NCBI GenBank assembly: GCA_022775085.1
Contig: JALFJQ010000028.1
Location: 62,001-126,000 of the forward strand
Source of the DNA: Clostridiales bacterium
Lineage (GTDB): Bacteria > Bacillota > Clostridia > Oscillospirales > Oscillospiraceae
Length of the DNA: 64,000 nucleotides
Direction: 5' to 3'
Shown here piece by piece: positions 42,418 through 50,556 of this stretch. How positions within the stretch are numbered: the first letter of the stretch is position 1; the number at the start of each line of letters is the position of its first letter. The position numbers and the translations under genes are program-made. The notes under the pieces were generated by a model. That model was not told the origin of the DNA and searched no databases. It saw nothing but the letters and a program-made list of their open reading frames with translations.

Positions 42418-44868
42418 TTATCCGATAGCTCTGCGATATTCTTTCTGAATTTCCGCATTCACTGTTTTCGGATCCATGGAAACGATGGATTCTGTGATCG
42501 AAAGCTCATTTGAGCTAAAGAGGTTTATCTGCAATTGTGCATTTACAAAGTTGCCATCAGGATCAAAATTGAAGTACAGGAAATAATGAGGATCATACTC
42601 ATCGGAATCCTTATATTTCTCATCCACACGGAGCATGACGCATTCGCCGTTTGCATCTGTCAGAGTATCCATGTAGGCAACCGCATCATCCCATTGGAAG
42701 GAAGCCAGCCATGGCTTTACGCTGTCGTTGAACGTTAGGTTGTCTTCTCTCCAATCGATGTCCGTATAGGCCTTACCCCATTTTCCTTCATTGCTATAGC
42801 GGACATTGTTTGCAACCATGAAAGCCATTCTGACAGAGTATTGTTCTCCGTCTACGATATTTTCCTTCTCCGGGTCGACATCCTCAATCATCAACCAGTT
42901 CCCGTTATTCTGATAGTAATTGGACGTGGACCAACGGCTTTGGGAATCACCTCCGCTGGACTCTTCAGCAACAATATGGCAGCTGCCATTCTGAATTGCA
43001 TCTAAGACAGCACGGCACTTTGTTAAGGCTGTCTGTTCATCCGGATTTTCCTCAATAACAGGATCCGCATTTATGGCTACGGTCTTCAGGAACCGCTCAG
43101 CGATGCCATCCGAAATTAGATTCTGGTCATACCAAACATCATACACAATATCTCCATCAATGAAGAACTCATGCTGCTCATTCAGGCCTTCCGGATTTCC
43201 ATCCCAGAAGATTTCATATTCCATATCTCCATAAGCAGAGCTGCCGGACATATATCCAATGGGTGCCCCTGTCTCTTCCTTCTTCAATTCAACGATATCA
43301 GAGGGTTGAAATTCCGGGTAATTCCAATGTCTTATACCGCCAACAGCTATCGAGTCCTTTGTCAGCACTACTGCGTTATCCTCATTTTTGGCAGCAAATC
43401 CAGAAGGAAGCAGCATTTTCAGTGTACCATACTGAACCAGATCCGTATCAGTAATGATAACAGAACCATCTACAGTAGGCTGAAAATCACTGGTATCAAC
43501 TACAGTGATGCCATCTACGGTTTTAACATAGTCCATGACGATCCATCCCTGATCAGTCCTGCCCCATCTGTCTTTGGTTTCCAGAATGGTAATTGTTGTA
43601 CCGTTGCTGTATTGACCAACCACAGCACTGGACGCATCAGGTTCCTTGCGGATATTCAGCTTGTTGGGAACAGGTGTCGATTCGGCAGGATCATCCAAAG
43701 TGGTATCATCTATCGTAGTGACATAGTCCATGGATATCCAGCCCATATCGGTCCGGCCCCATCCGTCCTTGGTCTCCAAGATGGTAACGATTGCACCGTT
43801 ATAGTAGTTGCCAACAACAGCACTTAAGAGATCGGGTTCCTCGCGGATGTTCAGCCTATCGGCGCAGGTTATCTCACCGGTGATCTCTGTGGAGTTCTTG
43901 TCGGCTGAGGCGTCTACTGTTTTTGGATTGACTGCACAAGCTACCAAAATAGTGCCACACAGCACAAAACAAACAATACTAACCCACAGCTTGGGCTTCT
44001 TCCATTTTGCCATATTCATGACACGACCTTTCGTATCACCCTCGCCAAAAGCCAGGGGCATGCCGGCAATGATCTTTTTATGGGTGGCCAGCCGCAGAAG
44101 CGATGCGGAATAATCCGCCCGGATCTGGGAACCCATACGCTTGATCACCGCTTCATCACAGCTCATCTCCATATCTTTGCCTGCCAGAATGAATGCAGCC
44201 CACACCAGAGGGTTGAACCAATGGATGCAGAGCGCAAAATACGCCAGCAGTTTGATGATATGGTCACAACGGCTGATATGGTGCCGTTCATGAGCAATGA
44301 TGTACTTTCGTTCATTCGTGGGTACATCGGAGGGCAAATAGATTTTAGGGCTGAAAATCCCCATAACAAAGGGAGTATCAATGTAATCGGCACGATACAC
44401 ATTTCCCCTGTAAGCCATAGCGCCAATCAATTTCAGTCTTAGGCGGACATACTGGATGACACTATACGCAATCATGATACCCGTTCCGGCGAGCCAGACA
44501 TAAGAAGCAACCGTCATAAGATCCAAGCGAGTATGCTCAGGCTCCTCTACCTGCACTGGCTCCGTCCCAGACTGATTTTCAGCCGGAACAAAAGTGAAAT
44601 CCGGATTCTGGTTAACTTCAGCTGGAATGAAATAAATCACACTGGTTGATTCCGATGCTTCCTGAACCTTCGGTTCCAATGCATTTAAAACCGAAACAGG
44701 CGCAGTCAATGCCACCGGGCAAAGGAGTCGGAACAGCACCACGGCCCAGAGTGCATAGGAAAAGATCTTCGGCGCTCGTTTCAAAATGAGTCTGGCCAGC
44801 ATAACAAGTAAAATCACAATACTGCCTGTCATGCTCATATTCAAAACAACCGAAAACAGATTACCCAT
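42418..44868 (-). CDS. BlaR1-like M56 sensor with two SH3 domains
   Basis: An 816-residue protein. Residues 1-300 are a BlaR1-type membrane metalloprotease with HERHH (His193, Glu194, His197), IHWFNPLVWAAF and CDEAVIKRMG; a membrane segment lies at 294-313. Two tandem bacterial SH3 repeats follow (about 334-385 and 402-450; RLNIREEPDLLSAVVG and KLNIRKEPDASSAVVG, each ending GWxxMDYV). The remaining 365 residues are extracytoplasmic, without a penicillin-binding domain and without a family I recognise. It overlaps its BlaI-type repressor by 8 bases. SH3 domains usually bind peptidoglycan, so a cell-wall signal is likely. Confidence 0.87.
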   Translation of the reverse strand: MGNLFSVVLNMSMTGSIVILLVMLARLILKRAPKIFSYALWAVVLFRLLCPVALTAPVSVLNALEPKVQEASESTSVIYFIPAEVNQNPDFTFVPAENQSGTEPVQVEEPEHTRLDLMTVASYVWLAGTGIMIAYSVIQYVRLRLKLIGAMAYRGNVYRADYIDTPFVMGIFSPKIYLPSDVPTNERKYIIAHERHHISRCDHIIKLLAYFALCIHWFNPLVWAAFILAGKDMEMSCDEAVIKRMGSQIRADYSASLLRLATHKKIIAGMPLAFGEGDTKGRVMNMAKWKKPKLWVSIVCFVLCGTILVACAVNPKTVDASADKNSTEITGEITCADRLNIREEPDLLSAVVGNYYNGAIVTILETKDGWGRTDMGWISMDYVTTIDDTTLDDPAESTPVPNKLNIRKEPDASSAVVGQYSNGTTITILETKDRWGRTDQGWIVMDYVKTVDGITVVDTSDFQPTVDGSVIITDTDLVQYGTLKMLLPSGFAAKNEDNAVVLTKDSIAVGGIRHWNYPEFQPSDIVELKKEETGAPIGYMSGSSAYGDMEYEIFWDGNPEGLNEQHEFFIDGDIVYDVWYDQNLISDGIAERFLKTVAINADPVIEENPDEQTALTKCRAVLDAIQNGSCHIVAEESSGGDSQSRWSTSNYYQNNGNWLMIEDVDPEKENIVDGEQYSVRMAFMVANNVRYSNEGKWGKAYTDIDWREDNLTFNDSVKPWLASFQWDDAVAYMDTLTDANGECVMLRVDEKYKDSDEYDPHYFLYFNFDPDGNFVNAQLQINLFSSNELSITESIVSMDPKTVNAEIQKEYRRAIG

Positions 44869-45232
44869 GGGATTCCCCCCTCATTGCATCGATGACTTTC
44901 TGCAGCTCATCGATTTCCGCATCCGACAGCTTTTTACGGCTACCAAATGCAGTTAAGAATGCAGGCAGAGAGCCGTGGAATGTCTCATCAACGAACATCT
45001 CGCTCTGACGGGCATAGAATTCTTCCCGGCTTACCAGAGAAGTTACCTTACCTCCCTCATTCTGGAACAGCTCTCGATCACAGAGCCGCTTCAAAATCGT
45101 ATAGGTGGTAGTACGCTTCCAGTTCAAGCGTTCTTCCGCCAGTTCCGTCAAACGGCGGGAAGACACAGGCTCATTGTCCCAGATGATATCTGCAAAAATG
45201 GTCTCGATTTCACCAAGCTTATATTCAGCCAT
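44861..45232 (-). CDS. BlaI/MecI-family repressor (unit 2)
   Basis: A 123-residue winged-helix repressor: LGEIETIFADIIWDNEPVSSRRL, then WKRTTTYTILKRLCDRELFQNEGG. Its sequence parallels the copy at 38631 closely, so the two units are paralogous. GGAGG lies upstream of the ATG at 45232. Two operator-like repeats flank its -10 box. Confidence 0.92.
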   Translation of the reverse strand: MAEYKLGEIETIFADIIWDNEPVSSRRLTELAEERLNWKRTTTYTILKRLCDRELFQNEGGKVTSLVSREEFYARQSEMFVDETFHGSLPAFLTAFGSRKKLSDAEIDELQKVIDAMRGESHG

Positions 45233-45251
45233 AATGTTTGCCTCCTTTCAC

Positions 45252-45290
45252 TCTACTGCCAGTAGACAATTATACTCTACTGCATGTAGA
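45252..45290 (-). promoter_or_regulatory. promoter with two BlaI-type operators
   Basis: A TATAAT -10 (minus strand, 45269-45274) lies between two inverted repeats: TCTACT-N3-AGTAGA at 45252-45266 and TCTAC-N5-GTAGA at 45276-45290. The core TCTAC/GTAGA is shared with the operator at 38583-38604, so either repressor might bind either site. Beyond it, 45291-45520 shows no gene. Confidence 0.75.
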
Positions 45291-45523
45291 CAAAAAAGTC
45301 AAGACATTTTTATAGTATTAATAGAACTTTAAGAATATGACAACGCACAGTTCCTAAAATGAGAAGCTTGCCAGTTCTGATCTTCCACCTTTTATACATT
45401 GATACTTTCGATAGGGAGCCGCTTCTGACGAATCAATGAAAAGTGATTGCAGTATAAAACAGTGACCCGTTCCTTTATGGGTTCACATTTTATTTGAAAT
45501 GTGATAAAATTTTTTGAAATATG

Positions 45524-45560
45524 TGCAACCAAATGGAAATCTCTCCGTATATAAGGGTGA
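45524..45560 (+). promoter_or_regulatory. shared-type sigma-operon promoter (copy A)
   Basis: TGCAAC at 45524-45529, then 17 bases, GTATATA (45547-45553) and AGGGTGA (45554-45560). The layout matches four minus-strand copies with one base less in the last interval. Confidence 0.65.
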
Positions 45561-45591
45561 AACACTCAGAGAGAAAAGGAGGACCTCTATT

Positions 45592-46146
45592 ATGGAGGAT
45601 AATCAGATCATCAAACTATATTTTGACCGCTCGGAGCAGGCAATCAAGGAAACGGACACCAAGTATGGCGGCTACTGCTACAGCATCGCTTACAACATCC
45701 TGACCAATCAGGAGGATGCGGAAGAAAGCGTCAGTGATACATACCTGTCCGCGTGGAATTCCATGCCTCCCCGGCGTCCCCCGGCACTGGCGGCATTTCT
45801 TGGGAAAATCACCCGGAATATTTCCATTGATCGGTGGAGAAAGTACCGCGCTTTCAAGCGGGGCGAGGGTCAGATCGAAATTGCGCTGGACGAGTTGAGC
45901 GAATGCGTTGGTGGAGAAAGTGCTGAAGATGTAGCTATTCGCAAGGAAATACTGGCCAGTTTGAACCGCTTTCTTGGTACGCTGAAAGAAACGGAGCGGA
46001 GTGTATTCCTCTGCCGCTACTGGTATCTGGATTCCACCGAGGAAATCGCGGAAAAGTCTGGTTTTAGCGTCAGTAAGGTAAAGTCTATGCTATTTCGTAT
46101 CCGCAAGCGGCTCTATGCCCAGCTGCAAGAGGAGGGCTTGGCATGA
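45592..46146 (+). CDS. ECF-like RNA polymerase sigma factor (copy A)
   Basis: A 184-residue sigma factor: IIKLYFDRSEQAIKETDTKYG, the region-2 core with QEDAEESVSDTYLSAWNSMPP, and region 4 with LCRYWYLDSTEEIAEKSGFSVSKVKSMLFRIRKRLY. AAAGGAGG precedes ATG 45592. It ends in a four-base overlap with a membrane protein that is the likely anti-sigma partner. It has the same length as the four minus-strand paralogues. Confidence 0.9.
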   Translation: MEDNQIIKLYFDRSEQAIKETDTKYGGYCYSIAYNILTNQEDAEESVSDTYLSAWNSMPPRRPPALAAFLGKITRNISIDRWRKYRAFKRGEGQIEIALDELSECVGGESAEDVAIRKEILASLNRFLGTLKETERSVFLCRYWYLDSTEEIAEKSGFSVSKVKSMLFRIRKRLYAQLQEEGLA

Positions 46147-47012
46147 CCAATCTGGAACTGTTGGATATTCTGGGTGGCGTACAGGGAAAATACATATTGG
46201 AAGCACAACAGCTTCGTGCAGGCAGCAAGAAACCGCATCGCCTGCGCTATATGCGACAGCTGGCGGCAGTAATTGTATTGATCCTGATGCTGACCGTATT
46301 CTTGAACACCGCTCCCGGTGTGGCAGCTGTAGAATATGTGAAAGAAAAGGTTACCAGCCTGATTGAAGCCCTTTTCCCGCCAAAGAAAATGACCATAAAT
46401 ATTGAGGGAATGGAGTATGAGGGCGATTATGTAGCAGATGGTGTGGAACCGGAAGCTACTGCCGAAGCACCTCAGCCGGGATTTGCAATTTACTACGATG
46501 TTGACAGCTATACTATGGTGAAGGAGGGCGACATCACCTATATTCGTCCGTATTTGAAGTCAATGACACGGGAAGAAGTACTGGAAATTTATGGGGATTA
46601 CCTTTCCTTGCTGTCCGAAGAAGAACGGGAGCGACAGATTGCTTCCCTTATGAATCCTCAGCCAGACCCCTCTCTGCCTAACTGTGAGATTGAAATTATC
46701 CATTTGGACATTCCCTATGAGCAGACAGCTTCTCAGGAACGGGCAGAATTGGAAAGCCAATGGGAGATTACGGAAGCAGTTGCTGGAAACCGAATCACTT
46801 TCTCCATGCGCAACGGTCAAGAATGGGACTCCCCTGTTGAAGTCCGGGACTACATCTCCGACGAACAGGGTGGTTGCTTCCGCATCACCAGTCGGTATTA
46901 TCTGGAAGCAGCAGAGGGGCATGGCGCGCGGTTTGCAGCCATGGTGGATACATTCGCCGTAATCCCGCCTCAGGAAGGTGCCGACTCGATATTGGATGAT
47001 GATGCGCCATAA
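46143..47012 (+). CDS. membrane-anchored partner (putative anti-sigma factor) of sigma copy A
   Basis: A 289-residue protein with a cytoplasmic N-terminus (about 1-38), one membrane segment (LAAVIVLILMLTVFLNTAPGV) and a large external domain. The first 22 residues (TNLELLDILGGVQGKYILEAQ) align with the starts of the four minus-strand partners, suggesting a short sigma-binding motif. The external domain carries YYDVDSYTMVKEGDITYIRP, an arrangement seen in clostridial DUF4367-like proteins. Function inferred from overlap with the sigma gene. Confidence 0.75.
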   Translation: MTNLELLDILGGVQGKYILEAQQLRAGSKKPHRLRYMRQLAAVIVLILMLTVFLNTAPGVAAVEYVKEKVTSLIEALFPPKKMTINIEGMEYEGDYVADGVEPEATAEAPQPGFAIYYDVDSYTMVKEGDITYIRPYLKSMTREEVLEIYGDYLSLLSEEERERQIASLMNPQPDPSLPNCEIEIIHLDIPYEQTASQERAELESQWEITEAVAGNRITFSMRNGQEWDSPVEVRDYISDEQGGCFRITSRYYLEAAEGHGARFAAMVDTFAVIPPQEGADSILDDDAP

Positions 47013-47090
47013 GCAAAATTGGATTGCTCGATTACTTATCTGGAAAATTAGCTGAATCTATATTATCACAAGCCACAAGGAGAATCAGAA

Positions 47091-47774
47091 ATGAAAAAAG
47101 CAAGATATTTTTTTGCTTGCAGTATTATTTGTGCGCTGCTGTGTTCCTGCGCAATACAAAGCCGCATTCCCTCAAACACAGATCCACAGGCATCGACCCA
47201 TCTTATAGAAAAGCCATCCTTTCCTGCAGAAACACAACCATACAGGGAAATCGATCGTTGGGAGACCATTCAGACAAAGCTTTTAGAGGTCATTTCAGGC
47301 GCGAATACATTTTTTAGCCACGATTTTGAGAAAACATTAACCATTGACGATTACTGCTCGACTTATGGTATGGACGATGCTGTAAAAATTACAAAATATG
47401 CTATTATTGATTTGGATCAGGATAATGTGCCCGAGATTGTGCTTGGGATAACAGAAAACGAACAGTCTGACTTTGGTTTCTTAGTGTTACGGTATGAAAA
47501 TGACAGCGTGGTTGGCTATGACTTTACCTATCGCCAAATGATCGACTTAAAGAAGGATGGCACATTTGGTTACTTGGGAGGCGTGGCCGATACAGGATAT
47601 GCCCGCCTGAATTTCACAGACAATAGCTGGGAATACATAAAAATCTGCAATGTGACCGAGACTGCTGATACAGTCATGTTCTTTTGCAACGGGCAAGAAG
47701 TTTCGAAGGAAGCTTATTGGGAAACCGTGGCAGAGCAGGACAGCAAAGAAGAAGTCGAGTGGCTGACCTACTGA
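47091..47774 (+). CDS. lipoprotein with a calcium-loop-like segment
   Basis: A 227-residue lipoprotein: signal ending ICALLCSCAIQS, with the lipid-attached Cys near residue 20. YAIIDLDQDNVPEIVLGI resembles the Asp-rich calcium-binding loops of FG-GAP or EF-hand-like repeats, shared with the lipoprotein at 49531 (HDFEGDGTPELIFG). AAGGAG lies before the ATG at 47091. Function unknown. Confidence 0.75.
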   Translation: MKKARYFFACSIICALLCSCAIQSRIPSNTDPQASTHLIEKPSFPAETQPYREIDRWETIQTKLLEVISGANTFFSHDFEKTLTIDDYCSTYGMDDAVKITKYAIIDLDQDNVPEIVLGITENEQSDFGFLVLRYENDSVVGYDFTYRQMIDLKKDGTFGYLGGVADTGYARLNFTDNSWEYIKICNVTETADTVMFFCNGQEVSKEAYWETVAEQDSKEEVEWLTY

Positions 47775-47782
47775 CCAACATC

Positions 47783-47983
47783 TCTCCTGCGGCTGTGACC
47801 ACAGAGCCGGAACAAGAGGTAATCAGGGGGATTTCCGAAACAACAGCCCCATTGCAAACGGATAACTCCGACAATGGGATACCATGAAATGACCCTCGCA
47901 GAGTATATCAACTGGCGCAGAATACATCCAAGGGACAGCTATACAAATTGGAACCCGTCAATGATTATTTACTAATGAAATAG
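47783..47983 (+). pseudogene. remnant of a lipoprotein paralogue
   Basis: The stretch 47783-47900 repeats, at roughly 85 percent, the bases encoding residues 19-50 of the lipoprotein at 49531 (AVTTEPEQ...ISETTAPLQTD.SDN.IP). A TGG-to-TGA change creates a stop at 47886; the same frame then continues to 47983. No start or signal peptide remains, so this is a decayed, internally fused copy. Confidence 0.65.
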
Positions 47984-47992
47984 GAGAACACT

Positions 47993-48688
47993 ATGAAAAC
48001 AAGAATTTTTACCCTTTTAATATTGCTTTTATTTCTTCTAACTGCCTGCGGGAAAGCCGACCCCGCAGTGGCAAACACCAATGCACCCTTGGAAACAGAA
48101 ATGCAGGGTAAAGCTGGCGATTCCATCGCTGTAATTCCGCGTCAGGAAAGCGGCGACTCGGCATCAAACAATGCTGATTCTCAAACAAAACCGGCTTCCA
48201 ATTCGTTCCACAGTGAGCCTGTGACCTTCGATGGGTATTCACTCACCCCAGAGGGGGATTCTGTTCCTGTCAGACTGACAATGGCGGTAGAAAATGTTCT
48301 GGAAGGGGAGGCTGCTTGGCAACAGATGATTTCTCAGGGGACACAGCTTCCAGCGCCGGAGCAAGGAAAGGAATATATCCTGGTTACATTGAAGGTAACA
48401 TATGAGGATGGTGATCTAGAAACTCTTTACTTTGCGGAGAACTATCCTGCATCGTGGGCAGCTGCCAGAGTCCACTTCCTTATTCCTTGTGAAAACAGCA
48501 ACAGTTTCATTAAAGATGTGACCCGCCAACTACCCAACTGTATATGGGGGCCAGATGAATTTGAAGGGCGGACTTTATCAAAAGGAGAAAGCATCACCGG
48601 TGATGTGGCATTTCTTCAGGATGTTGAAAACACGGCACCGCTCTATTTTGAAGGTTATAACCAGGTTGTAACTTTCCAGATTCATTAA
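47993..48688 (+). CDS. lipoprotein of the mosaic cluster (copy 1)
   Basis: A 231-residue lipoprotein with signal FTLLILLLFLLTACGKADPAV (Cys20 or close). The leader and first 15 mature residues are nearly the same as in the gene at 48928, but the rest differs: EYILVTLKVTYEDGD and NCIWGPDEFEGRTLSKG suggest a DUF4352/DUF5067-like immunoglobulin fold. AGGAG precedes the ATG. Function unknown. Confidence 0.78.
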   Translation: MKTRIFTLLILLLFLLTACGKADPAVANTNAPLETEMQGKAGDSIAVIPRQESGDSASNNADSQTKPASNSFHSEPVTFDGYSLTPEGDSVPVRLTMAVENVLEGEAAWQQMISQGTQLPAPEQGKEYILVTLKVTYEDGDLETLYFAENYPASWAAARVHFLIPCENSNSFIKDVTRQLPNCIWGPDEFEGRTLSKGESITGDVAFLQDVENTAPLYFEGYNQVVTFQIH

Positions 48689-48690
48689 CC

Positions 48691-48795
48691 GAGAATGGGG
48701 ATAATTTTACACATTTTTATGTGGAAGTAATCATTGTAAACAGGGCAGACTTACCCAATGATGTTGAAGATTGTGTTTATCGTCCCCTGGATTAA
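48691..48795 (+). pseudogene. 3' remnant of the lipoprotein at 48928
   Basis: The frame encodes THFYVEVIIVNRADLPNDVE and CVYRPLD-stop, matching the last 30 residues of the gene at 48928 (THFYVEVIIVSRADLPDDVE). There is no start codon. It is fused directly after the unrelated lipoprotein ending at 48688, so a gene with that tail was lost or replaced here. Confidence 0.7.
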
Positions 48796-48927
48796 AGAGT
48801 GATGGATGCGAGGCGAAATGCCGAGCCATACACAATGTGAAAAAACTTGCTTCAGTTTTCAGTCAATATACTCTGCATACTGGAAACTCAGAGCTGATGA
48901 CACAAAAACGGAAATGGAGAAAGACTA

Positions 48928-49518
48928 ATGAACACGAGAAAATTATGCTTATTCGTATTGCTTACGCTTCTTCTCACCGCCTGTGGAAAAGCCGACCCCG
49001 CAGTGACAAACTCCAATGCACCTTTGGAAGCAAAAATATCAGAATCAACCGGCGCACAATTGCCAGCTGATCCTGCTGTGCCGCAGAATCAGGGCGATTC
49101 CATTGATTTTCGTTACCTCTATCGAGGTTTTTCCACAATCTCATTAGACGATATGGCAGCCTTTGAAGCTTTTTCGGGATTTGGAACGAAACTGATTCTG
49201 AATGAAGAGGACTGGAGTACATTCATGGATTCCTATTGCCCTGGAATCCCATATTATGACACCTGTGATTTTTCTAAAGAATGTCTCATTGCCTCAGTGA
49301 TTCAGGGCGCCAGACCTACATATGCAAACTCAAACACCATCACCAGACTATCTTGGGGGGAAGGTTATTTTGTGTTTGAGTACGATAACAACCCTGCCAA
49401 TTATATTTACGCACTGAATGGGGAAAATGGAACACATTTTTATGTGGAGGTAATCATCGTAAGCAGGGCAGACTTACCCGATGATGTTGAAGGTTTTGTT
49501 TATCGTCCGCTGGATTAA
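48928..49518 (+). CDS. lipoprotein of the mosaic cluster (copy 2)
   Basis: A 196-residue lipoprotein, signal TRKLCLFVLLTLLLTACGKADPAV. The leader matches the neighbouring genes; the mature part (DFRYLYRGFSTISLDDMAAF, EVIIVSRADLPDDVEGF) is distinct and I do not recognise it. GGAG lies before the ATG. The last 30 codons are repeated as a remnant at 48691. Confidence 0.78.
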   Translation: MNTRKLCLFVLLTLLLTACGKADPAVTNSNAPLEAKISESTGAQLPADPAVPQNQGDSIDFRYLYRGFSTISLDDMAAFEAFSGFGTKLILNEEDWSTFMDSYCPGIPYYDTCDFSKECLIASVIQGARPTYANSNTITRLSWGEGYFVFEYDNNPANYIYALNGENGTHFYVEVIIVSRADLPDDVEGFVYRPLD

Positions 49519-49530
49519 GGAGCAATGAAC

Positions 49531-50295
49531 ATGAGAAAGCTATGCATATTCGTATTACTTGCGTTTCTTCTCACTGCTTGCGGAAAATCCTCTCCCACGG
49601 CTGTGACCACAGAGCCTGAACAAAAAATGACCGGGGTGATTTCCGAAACAACAGCCCCATTGCAAACGGATGGCTCCGACAATAGGATACCATGGAATGA
49701 CCCATCCTCTATTGGTGGCTCTACTTGGCAGGAAGCCTACCTTTCCGTAATCAAATGTGACCGGCAGCAGCTTCTTGCAGACCCGGATAACTTACGCTAT
49801 CCGGAAGATACCTATGTGTATCTGGGCATCCATGACTTTGAAGGAGACGGTACACCGGAGCTGATCTTCGGCGATGGAGTCAGTCTGGCAGTATTTACCT
49901 ATGCCGAAGGACGGGTGGAACGAATTGCGGATCTGTATTTTCCCGGAAATATCTGGTGTGTCAATGGTATAGCCATTCATGGTAACGGCATGAGCGTTAT
50001 GTGTGCTGGTTCTGGAGGAATGGATTGTGTAAACTTCGGCTACATAGACGGGGAGTATGTTCTGGGCCTGTACGCTCCGCGAGCGCATATGGAACCGACC
50101 ATCAATGGAGAAGTTTGTACGGTTGATGACATCAACCGAATTCACACCACGGATTACAATGAGATGGCACCGGAGGAGTTCCGGGAGAAGATTCAATTGC
50201 TATTTGAAAATGGGCAATGGGTACTGAAGCTTCCCTCCGGCGAGGTGCTTGCCGCAGACGTAACCTTAGATTTTAGCCGGTTTTTATGGGAATAA
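49531..50295 (+). CDS. lipoprotein of the mosaic cluster (copy 3)
   Basis: A 254-residue lipoprotein, signal RKLCIFVLLAFLLTACGKSSP. I chose ATG 49531 over 49525 because AAGGAG is too close to the latter. After a low-complexity Thr/Pro/Glu linker, the folded part has YVYLGIHDFEGDGTPELIFG, a calcium-loop-like motif, and beta-rich repeats. Part of its linker occurs again as a remnant at 47783. Function unknown. Confidence 0.78.
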   Translation: MRKLCIFVLLAFLLTACGKSSPTAVTTEPEQKMTGVISETTAPLQTDGSDNRIPWNDPSSIGGSTWQEAYLSVIKCDRQQLLADPDNLRYPEDTYVYLGIHDFEGDGTPELIFGDGVSLAVFTYAEGRVERIADLYFPGNIWCVNGIAIHGNGMSVMCAGSGGMDCVNFGYIDGEYVLGLYAPRAHMEPTINGEVCTVDDINRIHTTDYNEMAPEEFREKIQLLFENGQWVLKLPSGEVLAADVTLDFSRFLWE

Positions 50296-50371
50296 GTGGG
50301 AATAAGTGGTGCTCCACCAGAGCCAATTACTTGAAGGCAGGAAGAATTCCGCAATGCTGACCTACTTGTGC

Positions 50372-50446
50372 GTCGTCATGCGACATTCTCCTAATGCTAT
50401 TATCGACTCCTATTCACCAGGCAGCCAGCTACGCATCTTAGCTGCT
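50372..50446 (+). other. degenerate copy of the junction between two right-hand genes
   Basis: Bases 50372-50446 resemble 61862-61922, which holds the end of the LURP-one-like gene and the start of the metallophosphoesterase gene: both have TCGTCATG, ATTCTCCT, CTATTCAC, GGCAGCC and GCTACGCAT in order, with a short insertion here. No coding sequence remains. The rest of 50296-50511 shows nothing recognisable. Confidence 0.5.
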
Positions 50447-50511
50447 GCTTGCCACAGTAGAGGCATAAAGGTCCAGCGCTCCCTGATAGAATCTGAAGTA
50501 TTATTCAAAAA

Positions 50512-50543
50512 ATCACGCAGGAACTAAATGGCTCCTGCGTGAT
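50512..50543 (-). terminator. terminator of sigma pair B
   Basis: ATCACGCAGGA at 50512-50522 pairs with TCCTGCGTGAT at 50533-50543; on the minus strand six Ts follow. Confidence 0.9.
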
Positions 50544-50556
50544 TGTGTATGGAATG

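Noticed and set aside
47684-47887. Frame of 67 codons overlapping the lipoprotein end
   Set aside because: Its second half is the lipoprotein remnant and its first half is antisense-like filler within the preceding gene, so it is not a separate gene.
50306-50527. Frame of 73 codons between a lipoprotein and a sigma pair
   Set aside because: It contains the degenerate copy of another gene junction and ends in a terminator stem.
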